A stretch of 64,000 bases of DNA from CAVTND01 sp963735955 (GTDB taxonomy: Bacteria; Pseudomonadota; Gammaproteobacteria; Burkholderiales; Burkholderiaceae_F): contig CAVTND010000015.1 in the NCBI GenBank assembly GCA_963735955.1, positions 1 through 64,000 of the forward strand. The letters are read 5' to 3'. Each line of letters opens with the position of its first letter. Position 1 is the stretch's first letter. Shown here piece after piece: positions 9,237 to 18,826 of this stretch. The translations under genes were made by a program, and so were the position numbers. The notes beneath the pieces were generated by a model that was not told the origin of the DNA, did not search any database, and worked only from the letters and a program-made list of their open reading frames with translations.

Positions 9237-10024
9237 GCGCCCGGGAGCTGGGCGGGGCGCGCAACACGGCGCGAGTCCGAAGCCATAGAACGCTGTCGGA
9301 GGCGGGCAGCCGAATCCTGGGCTGGCTGGCGGATCACGCGCAGGCTCTGTCCTCCGCGGGGAATGCTGCGCCAGGTGGAGCACAGACCGACGCGGATCTC
9401 GTCGATGCGGTCGAGCAGTGGCTGGCGGCCAGCGGCGTGTCGGACGACGCGGTGGAAGAGCTTTCGCAGCCGGGGGAATCGCCGCCGCTGGTGTCGCCGC
9501 CGATCGCGTTGCCTTCGATCGTGCGCGACCTGCTGGGCGCGCTCGGACTCGAGTTCGGCCTCAAACTCGGCGGCGACGAGAATGCTCCGAAGCTGGACGG
9601 CCTGGCGGCGTGGTTCCAGGGCGCGCCGCGCACCGGCAAGACGCTCGCCGCGCACCTGCTGGCCGCCGCGCTCGGGCGCGACGTGCTGCGCATCGATCTC
9701 GCGGCGGTGGTCAGCAAGTACATCGGCGAAACCGAGAAGCACCTGGCGGCGCTGTTCGACGAGGCCGAACGGGCCGGCGCGGTGTTGCTGATCGACGAGG
9801 CGGACGCGCTGTTTGGAAGGCGCAGCGGCCAGCGCACCGAGGTGAAGGACGCGCACGATCGCAATGCGAACCTCGATGTCGCCGGGCTGATGGAGCGGAT
9901 CGCGGCGTACAGGGGGCTGGTGATCGTGGCGACGAACGGGGCCGACGAGTCCGAGGGCGCGGGGGTGCTGGAGCGGTGGCGGCGGCGGGCGCGGGTGGTG
10001 CGGTTTCCGCGGGCGGGCGGTTAG
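9233..10024 (+). CDS. AAA+ ATPase, lid-less, C-terminal half of module (copy 1)
   Basis: 263 residues from the ATG overlapping the previous stop. Residues 1-125 include QWLAASGVSDDAVEELSQP. The ATPase core follows: Walker A GAPRTGKT at 130-137, the pore-loop-like KYIGET at about 162-167, and Walker B VLLIDEA at 184-190. Then comes EVKDAHDRNANLD and a sensor-1-like VIVATN. The second region of homology is eroded: the usual arginine-finger stretch is replaced by GADESEGAGVLERWRRR. The chain stops at RVVRFPRAGG, so the helical lid is absent. The family resembles the Ycf46/SpoVK-like bacterial AAA+ group. The upstream segment ELGGARNTARVRSH aligns with copy 2 before its AAA part, showing the two ORFs were once one gene. 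Confidence 0.85.
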   Translation: MSARELGGARNTARVRSHRTLSEAGSRILGWLADHAQALSSAGNAAPGGAQTDADLVDAVEQWLAASGVSDDAVEELSQPGESPPLVSPPIALPSIVRDLLGALGLEFGLKLGGDENAPKLDGLAAWFQGAPRTGKTLAAHLLAAALGRDVLRIDLAAVVSKYIGETEKHLAALFDEAERAGAVLLIDEADALFGRRSGQRTEVKDAHDRNANLDVAGLMERIAAYRGLVIVATNGADESEGAGVLERWRRRARVVRFPRAGG

Positions 10025-10079
10025 TGCGCGTGCGCCGAGTGGTCAAGGCGCGCTGGACTGCTTACGTGCCTCCCCGGGG

Positions 10080-11224
10080 CTACGCGGACAACGGGGCAAC
10101 CGCGAAGTGCGCCAAGGGCGCCGCTTCAATTCTTTCGGCCAGGGAGTAGCGCCGGCTGCCGGGATAGACGACATAGAGCGCATCGAGCTTGAGGTCCTGC
10201 ATCGCGATCGACATGGAACGCGTCAGTCCCGGTGCGTCGGCGCGCTTGAACTCGACACCGATACGCTTGCCGTACCGGAACATCAGCAGGTCGAGCTCGG
10301 CGCCGGTGTGCGTCGCCCAGAAGTACGCATCGTCGGGCCTGGCCAGGCGAAGTACCTGTTCGAGGGCAAATCCCTCCCAGGAGGCGCCAAGCCGCGGATG
10401 CCGCAGCAGATCGGCCTCGGTGCGAATGGCAAGCAGCGCGTGCAGCAGCCCCGTGTCGCGGAAGTAGATCTTCGGGGCCTTGACCTGCCGCTTGCCGAGA
10501 TTCTCGTGCCAGGGCTGCAGTTGCCGGACCATGTAGGCGTGCGTCAGCCAGTCCAGATAGCGACGCACCGTAGGCTCGCTGACGCCGAGGGAACGCGCCG
10601 GGTCGGCAGCGTTCCACACCTGGCCATGCAGGTGCGCCAGCATTGCCCAGAAGCGCGTCATTGTCGGAGCCGCGACGTTCACGCCGAACTGCGGAAGGTC
10701 GTTCTCGACGAAGCGCTCCGCGGCGTTGGCACACCACGCGGCGGCGTCTTCGTCGGATGAAGCGGTGAACGCCGGGGAAACCCTCCGCGCAGCCACAGCC
10801 GCTGCGTTGCCTCTACACCGACTTCTGCGAGACTGAACGGCGTCACTTCGATGACTTCGACGCGACCGAGCAGGGATTCACTGGTCTGCCGCAACAGCGA
10901 GGGGCTGGCGCTGCCGAGGAGCAGGAATTGCCCGGCGCGATCGTCGCGGTCGATGAGCACGCGCAGGATCCGGAACAGTTCGGGCGAGTGCTGGACTTCG
11001 TCGATGACGATAAGGCCTCTGAGTGGGGCGAGAGTTTCCATCGGCGCCGCCAATGCGCGCCGGCCGGCGGGATCTTCGAGATCGAAGTAGTTGGGGTGCC
11101 CCGCCGGCAGGAACTCGCGAGCCATGGTGGATTTGCCGCTCTGCCTTGGCCCGACCAGAACAACGGCGCGGGAGCGCACCAGGGCCTTCTGGATGCGGCC
11201 GCGAAGTTCGGGTCTGTCGATCAT
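10080..11224 (-). pseudogene. AAA_14/DUF4143 ATPase, one frameshift
   Basis: Stand-alone ATPase of the AAA_14 plus DUF4143 type, common in bacteria and archaea and of unproven role. The first frame starts MIDRPELRGRIQKALVRSR, with Walker A GPRQSGKS, Walker B LIVIDEVQ and sensor-like LLLGSASPSLL, and reads to RLWLRGGFPR. The DUF4143 part then continues in another frame from AFTASSDEDAAAW, through YFRDTGLLHALL and the nuclease-fold-like GAELDLLMF...VEFKRAD, to the stop. One missing G in the run CCCCGG near 10770 explains the break, and restoring it gives about 381 residues, the normal family length. An inverted repeat lies just upstream of the start. Confidence 0.85.
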
Positions 11225-11245
11225 GCCTGGATGGTACGCCAGAAA

Positions 11246-11282
11246 CCATGAAATTCGAATATTGTATGTTCGATTTTCATGG
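11246..11282. promoter_or_regulatory. inverted repeat upstream of the AAA_14 gene, candidate operator
   Basis: Two 15-bp arms, CCATGAAATTCGAAT (11246-11260) and GTTCGATTTTCATGG (11268-11282), match inversely at 13 positions with a 7-base spacer. On the minus strand a TACAAT element at 11263-11268 lies inside the repeat, about 40 bases before the ATG. A regulator bound here would cover the promoter. No matching regulator gene is obvious. Confidence 0.4.
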
Positions 11283-11319
11283 TTACAGCGCAGTCGCCGG
11301 CATGCAGAAGCACGTGCAC

Positions 11320-11386
11320 CGTCATGCGGTTCACGTCGAGACCGCGCCGGCGCAGGTAGGTGCGCAGGGCGCCGGTCATACCAGCG
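11320..11386 (-). pseudogene. 67-bp fragment of a WS/DGAT gene
   Basis: On the minus strand this encodes GMTGALRTYLRRRGLDVNRM, matching the WS/DGAT segment GMTGALRTYLRRRGADVDRM at about 12240-12300 with two differences. It ends exactly where an AAA-module relic begins, so it marks a recombination junction. Confidence 0.75.
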
Positions 11387-11657
11387 CCTGGCGCCGATGT
11401 GCGGCGGCTTCGAGACCTCGGCGTCGCGAGCTGCAGCGGCCTCGGCGCGCGCGACGCTGGCAGGTGATCGAGCAGTGATGAGCGAGCAGTGGCTCGCGGC
11501 CAGCGGCGTTGTCGCTGGGCTGACGGAGCGAATCGCGGCCTATAGCGGCTTGGTCATCGTGGTGACGAACCTGGCCGAACGCTCCGACGACGATTGGCTC
11601 TTGCAGCGGTTGCGGCGGCAACCGCGATTGGTGCGGTTCCCGCGGCTGCACGGGTAG
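11384..11657 (+). pseudogene. relic of a third AAA+ module copy, internally deleted
   Basis: The 5' part matches the end of the copy 1 N-terminal gene at DNA level (GCCGATGTGCGGCGGCTTC, and the GGCAGGTGATCGAGCAG stretch). It then jumps to EQWLAASGV, the segment that lies before the AAA core in copy 1, and directly to LTERIAAYSGLVIVVTN and RLVRFPRLHG, the module's last residues. The whole ATP-binding core is missing, so it cannot be functional. Its 3' part overlaps antisense to the end of the WS/DGAT gene. Confidence 0.8.
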
Positions 11658-13129
11658 TTCTAGCCCCGGTCACGCGCTTCCCGGCGGCCGGCGTTATCCG
11701 ACTCGTCGCTTTGCGCAGGGCAGGCGCCTGCTTCTCCCGCACCGCCTTGAGCATCGCCGCGAATTCGCGGTTGAACTCCTGCGTGATCGCTTCCGGGTCC
11801 GGCACCAGGCGCGCATCGGAGATCACGGCCAGCGTGACGCTGCCGCAGTAGCTCAGGATGCTGATGCCCATGCCCAGCTCCGTGCCCGGGTGCGGCACCC
11901 AGAACATCACGCGCTCGATCGGCACGCCGGCCAGGTGCAGCGGCTCGGTCGCGCCGGCCACGTTGGTCATGACCACGCTCGCCTTGCTCTGGAACATCTG
12001 CCCAGCGATGTCTTCGACCGTCTTGGGAACGCGGCCCAGCACGTTGAACAGCATCAGCGCGGCCAGCGGCTCGGGCGATTGCTTCAGCGCGTCCATGTTG
12101 GCCTTGGTCGCCAGCACGCGCTGCAGCCGCTGCCGGCTGCGAATGGCGAGATCCAGCAGCACGACGCCGAAGTGGTTGCCGAGCTCGTTGGCGCGCTCGG
12201 GCGGGCGCAGGTCCACCGGCACCATCGCGCGCACGTCATGCGGTCCACGTCAGCGCCGCGCCGGCGCAGATAGGTACGCAGGGCGCCGGTCATGCCGGCG
12301 ACCAGCACGTCGTTGATCTTGGCGCCCAGCGGCGCGCCGATCGCCTTCACGTCGGCGAGCGCCACCGGCGTGGACCATGCGACGCGCTTCTTGCAGCCCG
12401 AACTCGCCTTTCATCGGCGAGGGCGGGTCGTCCGTGCGCAGCAGTTCGCCGGCCAGCATGCCGGCGCCGGCCAGCAGGAACCCGGCCTTGCGCAGCGTCT
12501 CCTGCGGGTGCGAGGCGGCCTCGACCGTCGCGATCGACGGTTGCACTGAGCGCGCCGCGCAGTTGCCCGACTGAACGCTGCGCGGTGTCCAGCACCGGCG
12601 CGAGCAGTTGCTCGAACGCGCCCGGCTCGGCCGTGGCCGGCGCTTCTTCACCAGGCTCGAAGTCGGTCTCGGTGCCGAAGAGCGTCTGCGCGACCAGGTT
12701 GTTGGCGGTGCCGTCGCCCAGGCAGTGATGCATGCGCGTGATCAGCGCGCTGCCGCCGCCGACGCCATCGACGACGTGCACTTCCCACAGCGGGCGCGCG
12801 TGGTCCAGCGGCGTGCTGGCGAGGTCGCTGATCAGGTCGGCCAGCGCAGCGTCATCGCCCGGCGGGGGCAGCGCCACGTGATGCATCTGCTGCTCGACCG
12901 AGAAATCCGGCATCGCCTCCCAGTGCGGCGTGGCGTACGGCAGGCCGCGCTCGACCACGCGCTGGCTGAAGCGCTCGAAGCGCGGCAGCCGCTGCTTGTA
13001 GAGGCGCTTGACCGCGTCGAAGTCGACCGGCGTGCGGGTCAGCATGATGCTGGTGATCACTGCCGTGTTGACGGGCCCGTCCATGTGGAACCACGCGGCA
13101 TCCCCGGGGGACATGGGCTTGAGTTTCAT
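11554..13129 (-). pseudogene. wax ester synthase/diacylglycerol acyltransferase (WS/DGAT), frameshifted
   Basis: WS/DGAT enzymes join acyl-CoA to alcohols or diacylglycerol and make storage lipid. The start MKLKPMSPGDAAWFHMDGP follows a perfect AGGAGG. The catalytic HHxxxDG motif is present as MHHCLGDGTANN, and PLWEVHVVDG precedes it. Three or so frame changes between about 12570 and 12240 separate conserved pieces: ATVEAASHPQETLRKAG, then VKAIGAPLGAKINDVLVAGM, then AMVPVDLRPPERANELGNHF. The C-terminal NVAGATEPLHLAGVPIERVM...PHPGTELGMGISILSY region is complete. The last 35 or so residues are Ala/Arg-rich and antisense to the AAA relic, suggesting the native stop was lost at a recombination junction. 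The frame as given cannot make the enzyme. Confidence 0.85.
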
Positions 13130-13265
13130 CGGGACCTCCTTGCAGGGACGTTCGGCGCCAAGTGGTGCAAAGCCGAGCTGCCTGAGGCCCATCCTAGCGA
13201 GTGCCCGGCGGCGCGTTTTGATCCGGCACACACATCGTCGCGGCTGGGGCGCGGGGGAGATTCCG

Positions 13266-13408
13266 ACGCGCCGCCCGGCTCGCGGATTAGCGCGTGGAAG
13301 CGCGTGATGTTGCGGGTTCCGGTCACTTTCATCGAGGTGGCGTCGCCGCCGAGGTTGATCGCATGGCCGCCGGAGCCGGCGGTCTTGCGGCAGATCGAGC
13401 TATGGGCG
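13266..13408 (-). pseudogene. fragment of a GFA-family gene (N-terminal half)
   Basis: The minus strand encodes SICRKTAGSGGHAINLGGDA and MKVTGTRNITRFHALIREPG, nearly identical to residues about 28-70 of the intact GFA protein at 26739-27257. The match ends at about 13408, right where the HepT gene ends. There is no start or downstream part. Confidence 0.8.
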
Positions 13409-13744
13409 CTGCGCCAACAAGGTCTCGGCCTCTGCCAGCAGAACTGGCACTTCCTCCTCGATCGTGCTCCAGACAATGCGGTGATCGATCAGGTCGTAGC
13501 CGTGAATGAGGACGTTTCGAAAGTCGATGATCCGCCGATGTTTGCTGATGCGGGCCGCCGTCTCCGGATCGTGCTGGGCCAGGCGAGTCATAGCTTCGCC
13601 GATGATCTCGAAGTTCCGCTCGATGGCTTGTCGCAGCAAACGATCTCGCCGATAGTCTTCCAGCGTCTTGCCCTGCGCGACCTCGCGGATGAATGCGGCC
13701 GCGTCGCGAACATCCTCAAGTAGCTTCGGCGCCTTCGGCTGCAT
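13400..13744 (-). CDS. hepT: HepT-like HEPN-domain toxin (DUF86)
   Basis: 114 residues. HepT proteins are RNases or nucleotide-dependent toxins of the HEPN superfamily. The active-site motif Rx4HxY is intact as RNVLIHGY (R76, H81, Y83), preceded by the typical RNFEIIGEAM helix. The partner MntA gene lies upstream and overlaps by 29 bases. In characterised pairs MntA neutralises HepT by adding AMP units to the tyrosine of this motif, so the intact tyrosine supports an active pair. The gene ends a few bases from a GFA fragment. Confidence 0.9.
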   Translation of the reverse strand: MQPKAPKLLEDVRDAAAFIREVAQGKTLEDYRRDRLLRQAIERNFEIIGEAMTRLAQHDPETAARISKHRRIIDFRNVLIHGYDLIDHRIVWSTIEEEVPVLLAEAETLLAQRP

Positions 13745-14039
13745 ACACGAGCTGGCGCGTTTCGTTGACCGCCTGGATGAAGTAGGGGTTCCGCAGCGCG
13801 CCGACGGTTACGAGATCGACACTACGGCCAAAGAGCGCCTCAAGAGACTCTTTGAGGCCGAAGTAGCGGTCAAACAGGCGCGCGGGGTCGGCGTCGAATT
13901 CGAGCAGGAAGTCAAGATCGCTGCCTTGCGGATCGAATCCGCTAGTCGTTGCGGAGCCGAACAACTCGAGCCGACGCACGCCGTAGCGCCGGCAGATCTC
14001 TGCCAGCGCTGCGGCTTTGGATTCAATAATGTCGTGCAT
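13716..14039 (-). CDS. mntA: MntA-like minimal nucleotidyltransferase antitoxin
   Basis: 107 residues, with the nucleotidyltransferase signature LFGSATTSGFDPQGSDLDF: the GS pair at 28-29 and DxD at 41 and 43. These residues bind ATP and metal for AMP transfer to HepT. The start at 14039 gives the standard length. The stop lies inside the 5' end of hepT, so the genes are translationally coupled with the antitoxin first. No separate operator was recognised upstream. Confidence 0.9.
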   Translation of the reverse strand: MHDIIESKAAALAEICRRYGVRRLELFGSATTSGFDPQGSDLDFLLEFDADPARLFDRYFGLKESLEALFGRSVDLVTVGALRNPYFIQAVNETRQLVYAAEGAEAT

Positions 14040-14112
14040 GGCTCGCTCTTGGCTTCATTATGCCGCCGACCTGTAGTCAGTTGGCGGTCAGCTGTCTTGA
14101 TCCTGGCACGCG

Positions 14113-14466
14113 TCAAGCCGCAAGAGTCGATCGAATTCGCTGCTTCCGCGCCGTCGATTTCGACGCCAGCAGCCCTTGCCGGACATGCCACTCGCGCAGT
14201 GACTCCGCGGGCCAGCCTTCGCAGTGCACATGGCCTTCGCCGGTCGGCACGTCGATCCAGTCGGGAGGTTTTCGTCGAGCTTGACTTTCTTGAATCGACG
14301 GGGCGGCGGGCATGGGCAGATCCTCTTCGGCCGACGCGGCTGCGAAAGCGATGACGGCTCGCACCGCAGCTTCATCCAGGGTCGGGAACTCCCGAACGAT
14401 GGCTTCGGCGCTCAGGCCATATCTACGGTCTCTGCGTCCACTGCTTGAAGCGGCGTGCGAGTCCAT
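14113..14466 (-). pseudogene. chimera of a DUF433 antitoxin-like tail and a GFA C-terminus
   Basis: The open frame (117 codons) starts with a segment resembling the C-terminal half of DUF433 proteins (YGLSAEAIVREFPTLDEAAV and VIAFAAASAEEDLP). After about 20 unrelated residues it continues with PPDWIDVPTGEGHVHCEGWP and AESLREWHVRQGLL, matching the last 40 residues of the intact GFA protein (PDWIDVPAGKGHVHCEGWP). Each source gene is truncated. The frame stays open, so a product is possible but is unlikely to have either original function. Confidence 0.7.
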
Positions 14467-14671
14467 GAGCGAGGTCTTCGCCAGAACGTCGAGTTGCGTG
14501 TGCGCTGGCGAACAGACGTCACGCCCCGCGTCGTTTACACGTTAACAATTAGTGGACGCTGTCTGGGTACCGACAGCACCAGTGCGTGCGAGCAGGTCTC
14601 TGGAAAAACGAACGCTTCCGGCGACCCGGGCACACCATTTGCTGGCATTCCATGACCCAACGGAGATTGCC

Positions 14672-15130
14672 ATGAACAAAACCTTGCTAGGCAGATTGCT
14701 CATTCTCAGCATTGCTGTCGCCTCTACCGTATCAACGCCATTTGCCGCTGCCCAGTCGATCCAAGAGGGACGCACTTCACAGGACCGCCGCTATGTCGCC
14801 GGTGGCATCGGTCTGGACGATTCCGAGCAAATGAAGGCAATGGCCCGCGATTTCCCGTTGTCGGTAACTGTGGCGGCAAAAACGGGTGCGTATCTGGCCG
14901 ATTCGCACATCAGGATCCAGGATGCGAAGGGACAGATGATCCTCGATACGCAACTGAAATCGCCTTACCTGTTGGTCGACCTGGCCCCGGGAAAATACAA
15001 CGTGGAGGCCACGCTCCAAGGGAAGTCGCAGCAACGGAGTGTCGACCTCGCCGCGAACATGCCCGCCAAGATCGTGTTCAGCTTCGACGTCCCGGTTAAC
15101 CAGGAGCCCCAAAAGGCGCCGACCAACTAA
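14672..15130 (+). CDS. small exported protein with carboxypeptidase-regulatory-like fold
   Basis: 152 residues from an ATG 9 bases after GGAG. The first 28 or so residues form a clear signal peptide (MNKTLLGRLLILSIAVASTV, then an AxA-type site before QSIQEG). The mature part has a beta-rich pattern: PLSVTVAAKTGAYLADSHIR, then LLVDLAPGKYNVEATLQGK. This resembles CarboxypepD_reg-like beta-sandwich proteins that sit in the periplasm. No membrane anchor or catalytic residues are visible. The gene stands alone. The function is unknown. Confidence 0.7.
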   Translation: MNKTLLGRLLILSIAVASTVSTPFAAAQSIQEGRTSQDRRYVAGGIGLDDSEQMKAMARDFPLSVTVAAKTGAYLADSHIRIQDAKGQMILDTQLKSPYLLVDLAPGKYNVEATLQGKSQQRSVDLAANMPAKIVFSFDVPVNQEPQKAPTN

Positions 15131-15208
15131 TTGCTTGACCTGGCGCAGCATCGCCGGCCGATGTAGGCGGCCTCCTCCTCAAGGTTGCGCAACGCCGTGC
15201 GCAGCCAC

Positions 15209-15475
15209 CTAACCCGCATTGATCTTCCACTTCTTTGCGAGAGTGGCGACGTCCTTATCCGAAGCGAAGTCGCCCGCGTTGGCTTCCTTCAGCGCCGCCC
15301 GGATTTCTGCAATCTGCCATTCGTTGTTCTCGACAAACTCGCGGATCGCTTCGGCCGCCAGAAACGACTTGCTGCGCTGGGTCGACTCGGCCAGCCGATC
15401 ACAGCACGCAGTCGACCCTCGCTGCGCTGACCCTCGCTGCGCGACAGCCATCGCTCCGGTGCGGTCCACGAGCAA
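15209..15475 (-). pseudogene. RHH (ParD/CopG-type) antitoxin, N-terminus replaced
   Basis: From DRLAESTQRSKSFLAAEAIR onward the protein matches ribbon-helix-helix antitoxins: the two helices, then a tail that would hold the toxin (EWQIAEIRAALKEANAG, ending KKWKINAG). The N-terminal DNA-binding beta strand is missing. Upstream codons come from an unrelated GC-rich stretch with two copies of a 15-bp repeat (15414-15443). No ParE/RelE toxin gene follows. It is probably a remnant, with the start at 15475 only formal. Confidence 0.65.
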
Positions 15476-15517
15476 TCCGCAAAGCCGCTACGGCGCAGTT
15501 TGCGGGCGCGCCGGCGA

Positions 15518-15547
15518 TTGACTTTCGTTTTGCTTCGCTCGTAGGAT
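15518..15547 (+). promoter_or_regulatory. predicted sigma-70 promoter for the ABC transporter operon
   Basis: TTGACT at 15518-15523 and TAGGAT at 15542-15547 with an 18-base spacer, about 60 bases before the ATG of the binding-protein gene. Confidence 0.5.
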
Positions 15548-15607
15548 CGCTGGCTCGGACCCGTCCGATAAGAAGAAGATCCACAAGAAAACAGCGAAGG
15601 AGACGCA

Positions 15608-17357
<1,750 letters not shown>

Positions 17358-17534
17358 ACGTCATCGCGGAAGCCATAGGCCAGGATGCCCTTCGATCAGC
17401 GCTCGAACGGGCTCCTGGAGCGATGCGAACTCTCGCAAGACCGTGACAAGAACGAGCCGGTATCGCCCCCTAGTCCTCGGCGCTGAAATGTCCATTGAAG
17501 TGGCCAAACAACGCAATTTGGCGAGTAATCCTAT

Positions 17535-17564
17535 TGTTTGTCAATAAGATACGGCTGCTATAGA
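17535..17564 (+). promoter_or_regulatory. AT-rich candidate promoter for fic
   Basis: An AT-rich stretch in the 241-base gap between glpV and fic contains TTGTTT (17535) and TATAGA (17559-17564), with an 18-base spacer, about 35 bases before the fic ATG. It suggests fic has its own promoter rather than depending on glpV transcription. Confidence 0.4.
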
Positions 17565-17598
17565 CTGGCCGCACTAGTGTCCAAGGTAGCGTCCATCA

Positions 17599-18798
17599 AT
17601 GGCCGACTTGGGTCAATTCCAGCCGCTCTACCCCGAGGAGCGCGTTCTCGCGCCGCTACTTGAGCAAGCGGCCGCGCTCATGGCCGATTGTCATCGGCTG
17701 GGAGGCCAAGCCGGAGAGTCCATTATCAGAGCGCTACGGCCACGGCTGCGCGCAATGAACTCGTATTACACGAACAAGATCGAGGGGCAGCAGACACGCC
17801 CCGCAGACATTGAGCGCGCACTCCGCCAGGACTTCGACGCCGACGCGGCACTGGCGAGAAAGCAGCGTCTCGCAGTCGCGCACATGGACGTCGAGCAACA
17901 GCTCGAACAAACCGTGACCGCGCAAGCGCCAAGAGATCTGTTCTCCCCCGAGCTGGTCGGCGACATTCATCGTCTGCTACATGGCAAGTTGCCGAAAGTC
18001 GACCGCACTACCGAAGATGGCAAGCCGATCGTTCCCGGTGAATATCGACGCGATGATGTGACAGTCGGCCAGCACCTGGCTCCGTCGTGCAACGACATTG
18101 TGAGTCTCGTCGACGGCTGGGCTGCCCGGTATCGGGCGCTGGCGAGTGCTGAAGCCCTTGTGGTCGGCGCTGCCTGCTCTCATCACCGACTCGCGTGGAT
18201 TCACCCATTCATCGATGGCAACGGACGCGTCGCGCGGCTGCACACGCATCTCGTCTTCCACTCGATGGGACTTTGCAAAGGTCTGTGGTCTCCAATGCGT
18301 GGCCTTGCTCGAACGCTGGAACAGTATTACGCAAGGCTGAACAATGCAGATTTGCCGAGAAGGAATGATCTCGATGGCCGTGGCCAGCTTTCGCAGGAAG
18401 AGCTCGTGGCCTTCGCCCGCTATTTCCTCGATATCTGCATCGACCAGGTCCGATTCATGCGTGATCGCCTCAATTTCGAGGGACTGAAGGAGCGAATACG
18501 GACGCTCCTGGTGCATCTGCAACAAGCGCCGTGGCAAATTGGCAGTGAGAAGTCGGTCGTCAAGATCGAAGCGCTCGAAGCGCTTCACTATGTCGCCATG
18601 GTCGGACCGATTGAGCGGTCGCGATTTGTTGCGATGACCGGATTGGGAGAACGAACGGGCCGCCGCGTGCTGACAAGTCTGCTCGATTACGGCGTGCTGT
18701 CAGCAGAATCGCCGAGAGGTCCAATCGCATTCGCGTTGCCCCTGGCCTCGCTCGGATATCTTTACCCGGACCTGTGGCCAGAGGCGGAGACCGAGTAG
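17599..18798 (+). CDS. Fic-family adenylyltransferase with N-terminal inhibitory helix
   Basis: 399 residues. Fic enzymes move AMP (or another nucleotide part) onto protein hydroxyls. The full motif HPFIDGNGRVAR is present at 202-213, with the catalytic histidine. An (S/T)xxxE(G/N) inhibitory motif, TNKIEG, occurs at 58-63, before the core, which is the class II arrangement in which the glutamate blocks productive ATP binding. The C-terminal 120 residues look like a winged-helix domain (RSRFVAMTGLGERTGRRVL). The gene lies on the coding strand within a glycerol-type ABC transporter gene set, between the binding protein and the first ATPase. Its target is unknown. Nothing suggests it belongs to the transporter. 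Confidence 0.92.
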   Translation: MADLGQFQPLYPEERVLAPLLEQAAALMADCHRLGGQAGESIIRALRPRLRAMNSYYTNKIEGQQTRPADIERALRQDFDADAALARKQRLAVAHMDVEQQLEQTVTAQAPRDLFSPELVGDIHRLLHGKLPKVDRTTEDGKPIVPGEYRRDDVTVGQHLAPSCNDIVSLVDGWAARYRALASAEALVVGAACSHHRLAWIHPFIDGNGRVARLHTHLVFHSMGLCKGLWSPMRGLARTLEQYYARLNNADLPRRNDLDGRGQLSQEELVAFARYFLDICIDQVRFMRDRLNFEGLKERIRTLLVHLQQAPWQIGSEKSVVKIEALEALHYVAMVGPIERSRFVAMTGLGERTGRRVLTSLLDYGVLSAESPRGPIAFALPLASLGYLYPDLWPEAETE

Positions 18799-18826
18799 TG
18801 CGGTTGGCCCGGACCAGCGCAGAAAC

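Noticed and set aside
8637..10024. AAA+ genes as part of an extracellular contractile injection system
   Set aside because: The ATPase resembles AAA+ proteins found in such clusters, but there are no sheath, tube, baseplate or spike genes anywhere in the window.
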